From positions 1 through 6,677 of the forward strand of contig SLSG01000332.1 of the NCBI GenBank assembly GCA_007130545.1: DNA of 6,677 nt, read 5' to 3'. Positions 1-6,110 of this stretch are shown here, piece by piece. Both the position numbers and the translations under genes were made by a program. Origin of the DNA: Bacteroidales bacterium (GTDB taxonomy: Bacteria; Bacteroidota; Bacteroidia; Bacteroidales; UBA7960). Numbering within the stretch: the stretch's first letter is position 1; each line of letters starts with the position of its first letter. Below the pieces are notes generated by a model. The model had not been told where the DNA came from, searched no databases, and was given only the letters and a program-made list of their open reading frames with translations.

Positions 1-137
1 AAGACAGCCCGTATTACGAGGTGGTCATTATGTCGCTCGTCCAGGTATATGTCCGTACCAACCAGCCAGAGAAACTAAAAGAAATAGAGGATATTTACCT
101 CAAATATTTTGGGGGAGCCGAAGAAGAACAGGAATAG
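1..137 (+). CDS. C-terminal end of an unidentified protein (5' truncated)
   Basis: The frame beginning at base 3 is open from the window edge to TAG at 135-137 and gives 44 residues, so only the tail of a gene is present. The visible end contains LVQVYVRTNQPEKLKEIEDI, followed by an acidic Glu-rich terminus. The pattern of two short amphipathic helices around an N-Q-P turn looks like a tetratricopeptide-type or other helical-repeat tail, but one partial repeat is not enough to assign a family. The frame is called coding because it stops ten bases before a clear terminator hairpin and because the composition is protein-like. No function can be given. Confidence 0.6.
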   Translation, partial: DSPYYEVVIMSLVQVYVRTNQPEKLKEIEDIYLKYFGGAEEEQE

Positions 138-146
138 CTCTAAAAG

Positions 147-172
147 CAAACAGGGGAGAAATCCCCTGTTTG
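147..172. terminator. Bidirectional rho-independent terminator
   Basis: An 11-bp perfect stem (147-157 paired with 162-172, left arm CAAACAGGGGA) is closed by a GAAA tetraloop at 158-161. On the plus strand the stem runs into TTT at 173-175. On the minus strand it is followed by CTTTTA. It lies between two convergent genes: the plus-strand gene ending at 137 and the minus-strand operon whose last stop is at 259. The position and flanking T residues suggest it serves both. The T tracts are short, so efficiency on either strand is inferred. Confidence 0.85.
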
Positions 173-258
173 TTTAAAACACCAACTTAACATAATATTA
201 ATTATAGTACTTTTATAGCATCCCAGCCGGATCGGCCAGAGCTTCTTTTTGGGCCGTT

Positions 259-1008
259 TTACCTGGGAGAAACCTGGGCCCCGGTACTTGCGGAAATTTC
301 CTTATGCAAGGGATTTCCGGTATAATTCACCATGCTACCGGTATTCGCTTTAACTTCCAGCGATTCGGTCACAAACAGATCGGTTTGTGCTCCGGCACTT
401 GTAGTTAATTTTACATTTTCCGCTTCCAGCGAAGATGCATCCAGCATGGACCCGGCATTGTTTTTGGCGGTCATCTCCCGGACACGTCCCCGGATAATGG
501 CTTCGGCCCCACTGCTCACCTCCAGCTCAAGACGGTCGAAATCTATGGCAAGCCAGCTTTTGGCTCCCGAATTCACCACATGGTGCAGGATTTTCCCCTT
601 TAACCCGTCTTCTGCGTGAACCCGGGCACCAGACTGGGCAACCAAGGAGCCAATCTCCACCATGTCAACCTCCACTTCTATGCTTGCGTTTTTTCCGGCC
701 CAGGCACGCAATGTGACATTCAGAACCTCATCTTTCACCTCGGTGCGGATGTGCTCCATCAGGTTGTCGTCGGCCCGGACAACCACCTTGTGTTGGTCTC
801 CCTGTCGGATCAGCAGGCTCATGCTGCCAGAGGCGTCAATGCCGTTAAACGGAGGAACATCCACGGCATTGGTGATGATATTCCCGCTGGGTTCAATGAA
901 TACCGCGGCCTTTAACTGTACCCTGATAAAGACCATAAGTACGGTAACGGCTATCAGGATCAGAACAAATACGCCAAGCAGAATTTTATTTGTTGTTTTC
1001 ATATGCAT
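259..1008 (-). CDS. Membrane-anchored head GIN (DUF2807) domain protein
   Basis: This 249-residue protein has a short N-terminus, one hydrophobic helix at about residues 8-28 (uncleaved anchor or signal peptide), and an exported part of about 220 residues matching the DUF2807/head GIN family. These are beta-rich proteins common in Bacteroidota and often labelled putative auto-transporter adhesins, although no autotransporter barrel is present. Typical features are the PFNGIDASGS start of the domain (about 53-62) and a series of Ser/Thr/Ala-Gly-Ala/Ser turns at Gly127, 148, 167, 186, 206, 224 and 243, spaced 18-21 residues apart, which suggests a beta-solenoid. The ATG at 1008 is used; a second ATG two codons later (1002) is equally possible, and neither has a strong ribosome binding site. 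It is the last gene of the ABC/GntR operon, 41 bases after the regulator and with no obvious promoter of its own. The molecular function is unknown; adhesion or envelope sensing is conjecture. Confidence 0.85.
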   Translation of the reverse strand: MHMKTTNKILLGVFVLILIAVTVLMVFIRVQLKAAVFIEPSGNIITNAVDVPPFNGIDASGSMSLLIRQGDQHKVVVRADDNLMEHIRTEVKDEVLNVTLRAWAGKNASIEVEVDMVEIGSLVAQSGARVHAEDGLKGKILHHVVNSGAKSWLAIDFDRLELEVSSGAEAIIRGRVREMTAKNNAGSMLDASSLEAENVKLTTSAGAQTDLFVTESLEVKANTGSMVNYTGNPLHKEISASTGAQVSPR

Positions 1009-1049
1009 TTATATTACTATTATTCTTTCTTTATATTACAATCCACGGC

Positions 1050-1421
1050 CTAATTCCGGCTTTCCTTGCGGAATTTCTGATGGTACCTCTTAAGGTCTTC
1101 AAAGTCCAGCTTTACCAGGTCCAGCATCCGGAACATTTTTGGCAGTTCTTCCTGTATGAATTGCTGTTTTTTCAATTCAAGGGTCTTTTCGAACCCGTCC
1201 TCTGACACAAAATAGCCAATGCCCCTCTTGTTGTATATAATCCCTTGGTCCTGCAGGTAGTTGAAGGTCCGGATCGCGGTGTTGGGATTCACCTCCACCT
1301 TGACTGCGATTTCCCGTATCGAGGGGATCTTCTCCCCTTTCTGCCACTTCTTCTGCAAGATATTCTCGCAGAAATAATCGGCAATTTGCAGATAGATTGC
1401 TTGATTTTCGTTGAATTCCAT
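1050..1421 (-). CDS. GntR-family transcriptional regulator, YtrA type
   Basis: This 123-residue DNA-binding protein has an N-terminal winged helix-turn-helix at about residues 8-73. The family signature is visible in KIPSIREIAVKVEVNPNTAI (recognition helix region) and the wing RGIGYFV near 66-72. After it comes only a short helical tail (about 78-120) and no ligand-binding domain such as FadR or UTRA. That short tail defines the YtrA subfamily, whose members dimerise through it and usually repress the ABC operon in which they lie. The start ATG is two bases after the permease stop, with the purine-rich AGGCAGG upstream inside the permease end, so translation is probably coupled. The likely target is the promoter of its own operon at about 3036-3092, where inverted repeats overlap the -7 element. 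The inducing signal cannot be read from the sequence; in Bacillus subtilis YtrA responds to cell-wall antibiotics. Confidence 0.92.
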   Translation of the reverse strand: MEFNENQAIYLQIADYFCENILQKKWQKGEKIPSIREIAVKVEVNPNTAIRTFNYLQDQGIIYNKRGIGYFVSEDGFEKTLELKKQQFIQEELPKMFRMLDLVKLDFEDLKRYHQKFRKESRN

Positions 1422-1423
1422 TA

Positions 1424-2188
1424 TTACACCTGCCTTTCTTTTAAGCTAAACCAGGTAGTTACCAGGAAAAAGGGAATGGTAAGGTACCAGAAAATAAATT
1501 TGAATACTGCGGGAAGGACTTTGGTCATCAGGTTCTCCAGCGGAGCGATTACCACCTGTCCCTCCATCATGACCATGTCACCCGACAAGCTGCGGAACAA
1601 ACCCCATCCCACCAGTCCTGAATAAATGTTCAGCGCCAGGCTGACTAAAAACAAGGCCAGCAGGGTCTTCAGGAAGTTGTTCTTGCGGAAATAGACCGCA
1701 CCCAGCAGGAACACACTCTGGGTGACCAGATAGATACCGATGGTTTTCAGACTCCCCGTAAAAATGACCAAATTAAACGGCATTGTTCCGTTCAATAGCT
1801 GCATTACCAGGTTGCCTGCCAGTCCGATGAGCAACATGGCCAGCAGGGAAAAAACGGCAAACAGCGGACCCGTTATCAGCCAGGCGCTCACAAGCCGTTC
1901 CGTCAGGGAAACCGGCAGGGTCAGGTAACTGTAACTGCGCTGTACCTGGTGAAGTTCAAAATAAATATTGCTGGTAAAAACATACCCGCCGATAAACATC
2001 ACGACAAAGTACAGAGGCACCATGCCAGACAGGGCCGGGGGATTAAAATAGGCGACCAGCAGCGAAATGATCAGCAAAGTACCGGCCATCCCGCCAAAGG
2101 CGATCAGCAGGCTCTTTGCACTGGAAAAGATCTGCCGTCGCATCAGCAATAACAATCTTTTAAAATTAAATAGGTTATTTGTTTCCAT
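1424..2188 (-). CDS. ABC transporter permease, six-helix membrane protein
   Basis: This very hydrophobic 254-residue protein has about six predicted membrane helices, near residues 25-47, 57-75, 101-128, 147-167, 172-194 and 228-246. A polar segment after helix 2 contains the YLTLPVSLTERLVSAW stretch, typical of Bacteroidota ABC-2-like permeases that pair with CcmA-type ATPases. It would form the membrane channel of an exporter with the ATPase encoded just upstream. The substrate is not evident. I choose ATG at 2188 (protein begins METNNLFNFK), seven bases after the ATPase stop. A longer reading from TTG at 2206 adds only six residues inside the ATPase gene and is less likely. The stop lies two bases before the GntR start, so the three genes form one transcript. 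Sequence conservation in such permeases is low; the assignment rests on topology, the LPVSLTER segment and context. Confidence 0.88.
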   Translation of the reverse strand: METNNLFNFKRLLLLMRRQIFSSAKSLLIAFGGMAGTLLIISLLVAYFNPPALSGMVPLYFVVMFIGGYVFTSNIYFELHQVQRSYSYLTLPVSLTERLVSAWLITGPLFAVFSLLAMLLIGLAGNLVMQLLNGTMPFNLVIFTGSLKTIGIYLVTQSVFLLGAVYFRKNNFLKTLLALFLVSLALNIYSGLVGWGLFRSLSGDMVMMEGQVVIAPLENLMTKVLPAVFKFIFWYLTIPFFLVTTWFSLKERQV

Positions 2189-2195
2189 GGTGGTT

Positions 2196-3023
2196 TTAAT
2201 TTTCAAAAACTTGATTGATTTCCTTGGAATTGGCTGTCACGCCGTTGAACAGAAGCTCCAGATCCAACCGGGTCTCCTTGCCGCTCGTATTGGGCAGGAT
2301 CCCTGCATATCCGCCAAAGGTTTCCTCTGCATACAAGGCCCTTCCCCCTTCCTTAACGGGCTCGAAAAGCAAATGCCTGCTGATGTGTTCCACGCTTTGG
2401 TTGAAAATGATCTTTCCCCCGTCAATGATGATCACGGGATCGATCAGGCTTTCCAGGTCACGAACCTGATGGGTGGAAATGACCAGGACCTGCTCTTCTG
2501 AAATGGAAGCGGCAATTACCCTTCTGAACTGACTTTTAGATGGAATGTCCAGTCCGTTTGTCGGCTCATCCATCAGCATCAGCCTGGAATTGGTGGAAAG
2601 TCCGAATGCCAGCAGGAATTTTTTCTTCTGGCCGTAGGATAGCTGGTTGAGCATGTTCTTGGGATGCAGTTGGAATTCCCCAAGCAACCAGCTGAATTTA
2701 TCGTGGTCGAAGCGGTTGTAAAACGGCGCATTGACCGACACATAGCTATCAATCCGCAGGGCCGGAAGATGATATTCCTCTGGCAGCAGATAGATGTCCT
2801 GAAGCACCGAGGGGAGCCGGTCAGATGATGCATAACCGGACACGGTGCATGCTCCCGACCGGGGAAAGACCAAACCTGAAATGATCCGCAGCAAGGTGGT
2901 TTTCCCTGCTCCGTTCTTCCCGAGCAAACCATATATATTGCCAGGTGCAAGCTCCAGGTCCAACTGGTCAAACAAGCGTTGCTTCTTGTTGTAACCGAAT
3001 GAAAGTTTTTTAATGGAGACCAT
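2196..3023 (-). CDS. ABC transporter ATP-binding protein (CcmA/YtrB-like)
   Basis: This 275-residue nucleotide-binding subunit would power the exporter with the adjacent permease. Visible motifs are Walker A GKNGAGKT (35-42), signature LSYGQ (128-132, with Tyr in place of the usual first Gly), Walker B LMLMDEP (148-154), D-loop GLD (157-159) and the switch His in STH (185). The Q-loop position reads LLPEE (79-83), with Glu82 where many ABC ATPases have Gln. A C-terminal extension of about 60 residues (from about 215), including PNTSGKETR and LELLFN, follows the catalytic core; similar tails are familiar in Bacteroidota homologues. ATG at 3023 is the natural start and the first gene of the operon. 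The promoter about 40 bases upstream matches the Bacteroidota consensus. Homologues are linked to multidrug or cell-wall-stress export, but the substrate here is unknown. Confidence 0.93.
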   Translation of the reverse strand: MVSIKKLSFGYNKKQRLFDQLDLELAPGNIYGLLGKNGAGKTTLLRIISGLVFPRSGACTVSGYASSDRLPSVLQDIYLLPEEYHLPALRIDSYVSVNAPFYNRFDHDKFSWLLGEFQLHPKNMLNQLSYGQKKKFLLAFGLSTNSRLMLMDEPTNGLDIPSKSQFRRVIAASISEEQVLVISTHQVRDLESLIDPVIIIDGGKIIFNQSVEHISRHLLFEPVKEGGRALYAEETFGGYAGILPNTSGKETRLDLELLFNGVTANSKEINQVFEN

Positions 3024-3035
3024 GATTAATGATTT

Positions 3036-3069
3036 AGTGTTCTACATTACTATTACACCACAAATGTAG
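3036..3069. promoter_or_regulatory. Candidate operator of the GntR/YtrA regulator (two interleaved inverted repeats)
   Basis: Two dyads overlap. A perfect 7-bp inverted repeat CTACATT (3042-3048) / AATGTAG (3063-3069) has 14 bases between its arms. A second, AGTGT (3036-3040) / ACACC (3055-3059), has one mismatch at its outer end and a GTGT/ACAC core, also 14 bases apart. The second resembles the Bacillus YtrA site as I recall it (AGTGTA-N13-TACACT), with one base less spacing. Both overlap the -7 element or the likely transcription start of the ABC operon, a position suited to repression. Binding is inferred. Confidence 0.45.
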
Positions 3070-3092
3070 GAAAGTTTTTTTTACAAATGCAA
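3061..3092 (-). promoter_or_regulatory. Promoter of the ABC exporter/GntR/DUF2807 operon
   Basis: Read on the minus strand, TACATTTG (3068-3061) matches the Bacteroidota -7 consensus TAnnTTTG exactly. A TTG (3092-3090) lies 21 bases upstream, within the range reported for Bacteroidota -33 elements; a TTTG at 3087-3084 is also present but at a tight 15-base spacing. Transcription would start near 3054, leaving a leader of about 30 bases before the ATPase ATG at 3023. Confidence 0.6.
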
Positions 3093-3117
3093 GTTTTAGA
3101 AAAAAAAATTTGCATTT
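3085..3117. promoter_or_regulatory. AT-rich hairpin with T tract in the divergent control region
   Basis: Bases 3085-3097 can pair with 3105-3117 (13 positions, one G-T wobble in RNA; the outer 8 bp AAATGCAA/TTGCATTT are perfect), leaving a 7-base A-rich loop. On the plus strand it is followed by a long T-rich stretch. The shape resembles a weak terminator or attenuator, but no plus-strand gene precedes it. It may instead be a protein-binding dyad, since its left arm covers the -33 region of the ABC operon promoter. Role unknown. Confidence 0.4.
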
Positions 3118-3202
3118 TTTTTCTTTTTATTCTTATTTACCTGATAGCCTGTGCTTTAACATTTTTTAACTCGAAAAAAGACCAATTATTCCCGTCCGGA
3201 CG

Positions 3203-3210
3203 TATTTTTG
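3203..3210 (+). promoter_or_regulatory. Weak candidate -7 element for the moxR/bat operon
   Basis: TATTTTTG matches TAnnTTTG and lies 20 bases before the moxR ATG at 3231, implying a very short leader. I find no TTG or TTTG at the expected -33 distance, and a T-rich background makes chance matches likely. It is reported because the operon needs a promoter in 3024-3230 and this is the best plus-strand match I found. Confidence 0.25.
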
Positions 3211-3230
3211 CAACAACCAATACGAAAAAA

Positions 3231-4226
3231 ATGAGCGCCGGTATGGATATCAAGGAATTGAATGAACGCATACAGCAGGAAAGCGCATTCGTGGACCTGC
3301 TTAATATGGAGATGGGCAAGGTCATTGTCGGACAGCGGGCAATGGTCGACCGACTGCTGATCGGACTGCTGGCCAATGGGCATGTATTGCTCGAAGGGGT
3401 GCCTGGTCTGGCCAAGACCCTGGCAATCAAATCACTGGCCAATACGATAAAGGCCAAATTCAGCCGGATCCAGTTCACCCCTGATCTGCTTCCCGCCGAC
3501 CTGATCGGCACCATGATCTACAGCCAGAAGACGGAGGAATTCGTTGTGAGAAAGGGGCCCGTTTTTGCCAATTTCATCCTGGCGGACGAGATCAACCGTG
3601 CGCCTGCAAAGGTGCAAAGTGCCCTGCTTGAAGCCATGCAGGAAAGGCAGGTAACCATCGGGGATATGACTTATCCCCTGGAAGAACCCTTTCTTGTGCT
3701 GGCCACCGAGAATCCACTGGAACAGGAAGGCACCTATCCCCTGCCGGAAGCCCAGGTGGACCGCTTTATGCTCAAGGTTGTGATCGGCTATCCGACAAAA
3801 GAAGAAGAAAAACAGATTCTGAGGCAAAACATGCTGGAGGATTACCCTTCAACTGCCCCGGTGCTGGAGCCGGCCGATATCATGAAAGCCAGAAATGTGG
3901 TCCGGGAGGTTTACCTGGATGAAAAAATCGAAAATTACATCACCGACATTGTGTTTGCAAGCCGTTACCCGGACCAGTATGGCCTGGAGAAGTTCCTGCC
4001 GCTGATCAGCTACGGGGGATCCCCCAGGGCCAGTATCAATCTGGCACTGGCCGCCAAGGCCTTTGCCTTTATAAAAAGGAGGGGGTACGTGGTTCCTGAA
4101 GACATCCGGGCCGTTTGCGCCGATGTGCTGAGGCACCGCGTGGGTCTTACCTACGAAGCGGAAGCGGAAAACATCACTCCTGAAGACATCATTACGGAGA
4201 TCCTGAATACGGTTGAAGTGCCCTAA
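3231..4226 (+). CDS. moxR: MoxR-family AAA+ ATPase
   Basis: This 331-residue AAA+ ATPase of the MoxR branch is a chaperone-like enzyme that remodels proteins carrying von Willebrand A domains. Visible motifs are Walker A GVPGLAKT (56-63), [11 protein letters not shown] (83-93), Walker [10 protein letters not shown] (115-123), [16 protein letters not shown] (129-144), sensor 1 region [19 protein letters not shown] (157-175), VDRF with a candidate arginine finger (176-179) and sensor 2 GGSPRAS (262-268). The length is normal for the family. I start at ATG 3231 ([10 protein letters not shown]), with ATG 3243 as an alternative. The frame stays open upstream to 3087, but that part is T-rich intergenic DNA and has no place in the family. 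Sensor 1 reads T-E-N rather than the more usual T-Q-N. It is first in the bat operon, 13 bases before the DUF58 gene, and acts in the cytoplasm at the membrane. Confidence 0.96.
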   Translation: MSAGMDIKELNERIQQESAFVDLLNMEMGKVIVGQRAMVDRLLIGLLANGHVLLEGVPGLAKTLAIKSLANTIKAKFSRIQFTPDLLPADLIGTMIYSQKTEEFVVRKGPVFANFILADEINRAPAKVQSALLEAMQERQVTIGDMTYPLEEPFLVLATENPLEQEGTYPLPEAQVDRFMLKVVIGYPTKEEEKQILRQNMLEDYPSTAPVLEPADIMKARNVVREVYLDEKIENYITDIVFASRYPDQYGLEKFLPLISYGGSPRASINLALAAKAFAFIKRRGYVVPEDIRAVCADVLRHRVGLTYEAEAENITPEDIITEILNTVEVP

Positions 4227-4239
4227 ATTCCCGGTCCAT

Positions 4240-5106
4240 ATGGAAACCACGGAGCTGCTGAAGAAAGTCCGGAAAATTGAGATCAAAACGCGGGGACTGT
4301 CCAGAGAGATGTTCTCGGGGCAGTACAGCAGTGCTTTCAAGGGACGTGGCATGGCTTTCACGGAGGTTCGGGAATACCAGTATGGCGATGACATCCGCAG
4401 CATTGACTGGAATGTGACTGCCCGGCTGAACCACCCTTATGTCAAAGTCTTTGATGAGGAACGCGAGCTGACGGTCATGCTGCTGATCGACGTGAGCGGG
4501 TCCAACGCATTCGGTGCTGCCGGACGGATAAAGGAAAGCATGATCACAGAGATTGCCGGCGTACTTGCATTTTCGGCCATCAGCAATAACGACAAGGTGG
4601 GAGTAATCTTCTTCAGCAGCGGGATAGAAAAGTTCATTCCCCCCAAAAAAGGGACATCCCATATCCTGAGGATCATCAGGGAGCTGATCGATTTCAGGCC
4701 CAAAGACCAGGGCACAGACATTTCGATTGCATTAAAATACATGCGGAATGCAATTAAAAAGCGCTCTGTGGCTTTCCTGTTATCCGACTTCAATGACAAA
4801 GCATTTGGCGATGCCTTGTCCATTGTGAATAAAAAGCATGACCTGGTCTGCATAAGGGTTTATGACCAGCGTGAAAAAGCCCTGCCCCGGTCGGGATTGA
4901 TGAAGCTTCAGGATGCCGAGACCGGGCAAGGCTTCTGGGTGGATACCTCCAGCCGGGCGGTACGTGACGGTCTGAGGGATTGGAGTATGGAGCAGGACCG
5001 TATGATCCGGGCTGCTTTTACCAGGGCGGGGGTGGATGCCGTGGAGATATCCACAGAACAGGATTTCGTTCCGCCCCTGATGCAATTGTTTAAAAGAAGA
5101 TCATAG
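4240..5106 (+). CDS. DUF58 domain protein with a von Willebrand A-like MIDAS
   Basis: This 288-residue soluble protein is of the DUF58 family, the usual partner of MoxR ATPases. The family hallmark runs through residues 42-62 (EVREYQYGDD, IRSIDWNVTAR), preceded by SAFKGRGMAF. The von Willebrand A-like part begins with LLIDVSGS, giving a DxSxS metal-binding motif at Asp84, Ser86 and Ser88. A later FLLSDFND segment (about residues 180-190) fits the second conserved acidic strand of the fold. No signal peptide or membrane helix is seen. The start is ATG 4240 (METTELLKKV), 13 bases after the moxR stop. A TTG start at 4213 would overlap moxR and add nine unrelated residues. A 26-base gap separates it from the next gene, consistent with one operon. 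The precise biochemical role is unknown; by family it is a probable MoxR client or adaptor in envelope integrity or aerotolerance. Confidence 0.94.
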   Translation: METTELLKKVRKIEIKTRGLSREMFSGQYSSAFKGRGMAFTEVREYQYGDDIRSIDWNVTARLNHPYVKVFDEERELTVMLLIDVSGSNAFGAAGRIKESMITEIAGVLAFSAISNNDKVGVIFFSSGIEKFIPPKKGTSHILRIIRELIDFRPKDQGTDISIALKYMRNAIKKRSVAFLLSDFNDKAFGDALSIVNKKHDLVCIRVYDQREKALPRSGLMKLQDAETGQGFWVDTSSRAVRDGLRDWSMEQDRMIRAAFTRAGVDAVEISTEQDFVPPLMQLFKRRS

Positions 5107-5132
5107 CGAAAGAAAGTGAAATTTGCAGGGCG

Positions 5133-6110
5133 ATGAAAAGAAACCGATGGGGCCGAAGAGGAAGTGACCAGGCAGGAAATATGGCGGCGGCAGGCTTGCT
5201 GCTTTTGCTGGTGCTTGCATTGTCTGCAGGTGGGGTTTCCGGTCAGAAAGCCATGATAAGCCTGGTGCCGGGAGAAATTCTTATCGGGGAACATGCCCGG
5301 ATGGAACTGGAGCTGGAAGTGCCTGCCGGCAGTCTGGTTGTCTGGCCGGCACTTCAAGAAAATTTCACCGGCGAAATTGAGATCATCCGGTTTGGCATCC
5401 CCGATACCATCCGCAGCGAAAATGAGGTTTATCATCTCCGACAGGTCCACACCATCACAGCCTGGCAAGAAGGCTTTCTTCCGGTCCCTCCCATTGGTTT
5501 CACGGTGATTATGCAAGGGGATACAGCACGGATCGAAACCCCTGCCGCCTTGCTGGAAGTACATTCAATCGGGATAGATCCGCAAGGGGACATTAAGGAC
5601 ATCAGGGGTATTCTCCGCCTGCCGGTCGGACTGAGAGATCTTTGGGTTTATTTAGTCGGATTGTTGGCCGTGGGACTCCTGGCCTGGTGGCTAAAACGGT
5701 ATTTCAGAAAGCCGGAAAAACCAATGAAAGCTCCAGCCAAAAAAGAAAAACCGCGAATACCGGCCCATATCGCAGCCCTGAGCAGCCTGGAAGGCCTGAA
5801 GGAGAAAAAATTATGGCAGACCGGCAGGGTAAAGCTTTTCCATAGTGAGCTTAGCCGGATCGTGCGCATATACCTGAGAGACCGTTTTGCACTGGATGCC
5901 CTGGAGATGACCACCACGGAGATCATGACTGCCCTCCCAAACAGTGTTGAGGATGGTTCGCTCAGGGAGAAGTTGCGACAGATTTTGGAGCAGGCGGACC
6001 TGGTGAAGTTTGCGAAGCATCAGCCCCTGGATGCCGATCATGAAACTGCCCTGCAGGCGGCTTTTCATTTTGTTGAACGGACAAAAATACCGGTAAAGAA
6101 TGGGGATTGA
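5133..6110 (+). CDS. BatD-like membrane protein with signal peptide and cytoplasmic tail
   Basis: This 325-residue protein has an Arg-rich N-terminus (MKRNRWGRRG), a hydrophobic stretch at about 17-34 and a plausible signal peptidase I site after VSG (37). A beta-rich periplasmic region follows (about 40-165; SLVPGEILIGEHARMELE resembles the opening of BatD-type domains). The GDIKDIRGI segment then leads into one membrane helix (about 171-187), a Lys-rich linker (192-207) and a helical cytoplasmic domain (about 210-315). That last domain includes LFHSELSRIVRIYLRDRF, which recalls DUF4381-type tails. The topology is therefore periplasmic domain, helix, cytoplasmic domain. In Bacteroidota such a protein commonly sits between the DUF58 gene and batA, as here, and it is often annotated BatD-like; it is distinct from the large BatD normally found later in the cluster. 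Start ATG 5133 lies just after GCAGGG; ATG 5181 would give a shorter signal peptide. Its end overlaps batA by 11 bases. Confidence 0.85.
   Translation: MKRNRWGRRGSDQAGNMAAAGLLLLLVLALSAGGVSGQKAMISLVPGEILIGEHARMELELEVPAGSLVVWPALQENFTGEIEIIRFGIPDTIRSENEVYHLRQVHTITAWQEGFLPVPPIGFTVIMQGDTARIETPAALLEVHSIGIDPQGDIKDIRGILRLPVGLRDLWVYLVGLLAVGLLAWWLKRYFRKPEKPMKAPAKKEKPRIPAHIAALSSLEGLKEKKLWQTGRVKLFHSELSRIVRIYLRDRFALDALEMTTTEIMTALPNSVEDGSLREKLRQILEQADLVKFAKHQPLDADHETALQAAFHFVERTKIPVKNGD

Noticed and set aside
224..240. Small GCCG-GAT-CGGC dyad after the DUF2807 gene
   Set aside because: The arms are four bases with a three-base centre and no T tract. The hairpin at 147-172 is a much better terminator for this operon.
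173..258. Possible small gene or RNA between the terminator and the DUF2807 stop
   Set aside because: The stretch is only 86 bases, AT-rich for the first half, with no open frame of note, no promoter and no stable structure that I can see.
2186..2206. TTG start six codons upstream for the permease
   Set aside because: It lies inside the ATPase gene and adds only MKIKTT. The ATG at 2188 gives a natural start seven bases after the ATPase stop.
3087..3230. Open upstream extension of moxR encoding 48 residues with a hydrophobic, membrane-like stretch
   Set aside because: The hydrophobicity comes from a T-rich intergenic run that also holds a hairpin and promoter elements. MoxR proteins are soluble and begin near [10 protein letters not shown], so the ATG at 3231 is preferred.
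4213..4239. TTG start nine codons upstream for the DUF58 protein
   Set aside because: It overlaps the moxR end and encodes residues unlike the family. The ATG at 4240 matches the usual DUF58 N-terminus.
3849..4403. Minus-strand open frame opposite moxR and DUF58
   Set aside because: It spans the junction of two strongly supported plus-strand genes and its translation shows no family features.
5133..5180. Possible twin-arginine signal in MKRNRWGRRG
   Set aside because: The Arg pair is not followed by the x-F-L-K pattern and is separated from the hydrophobic stretch by a neutral and acidic segment. An ordinary Sec signal peptide explains it better.
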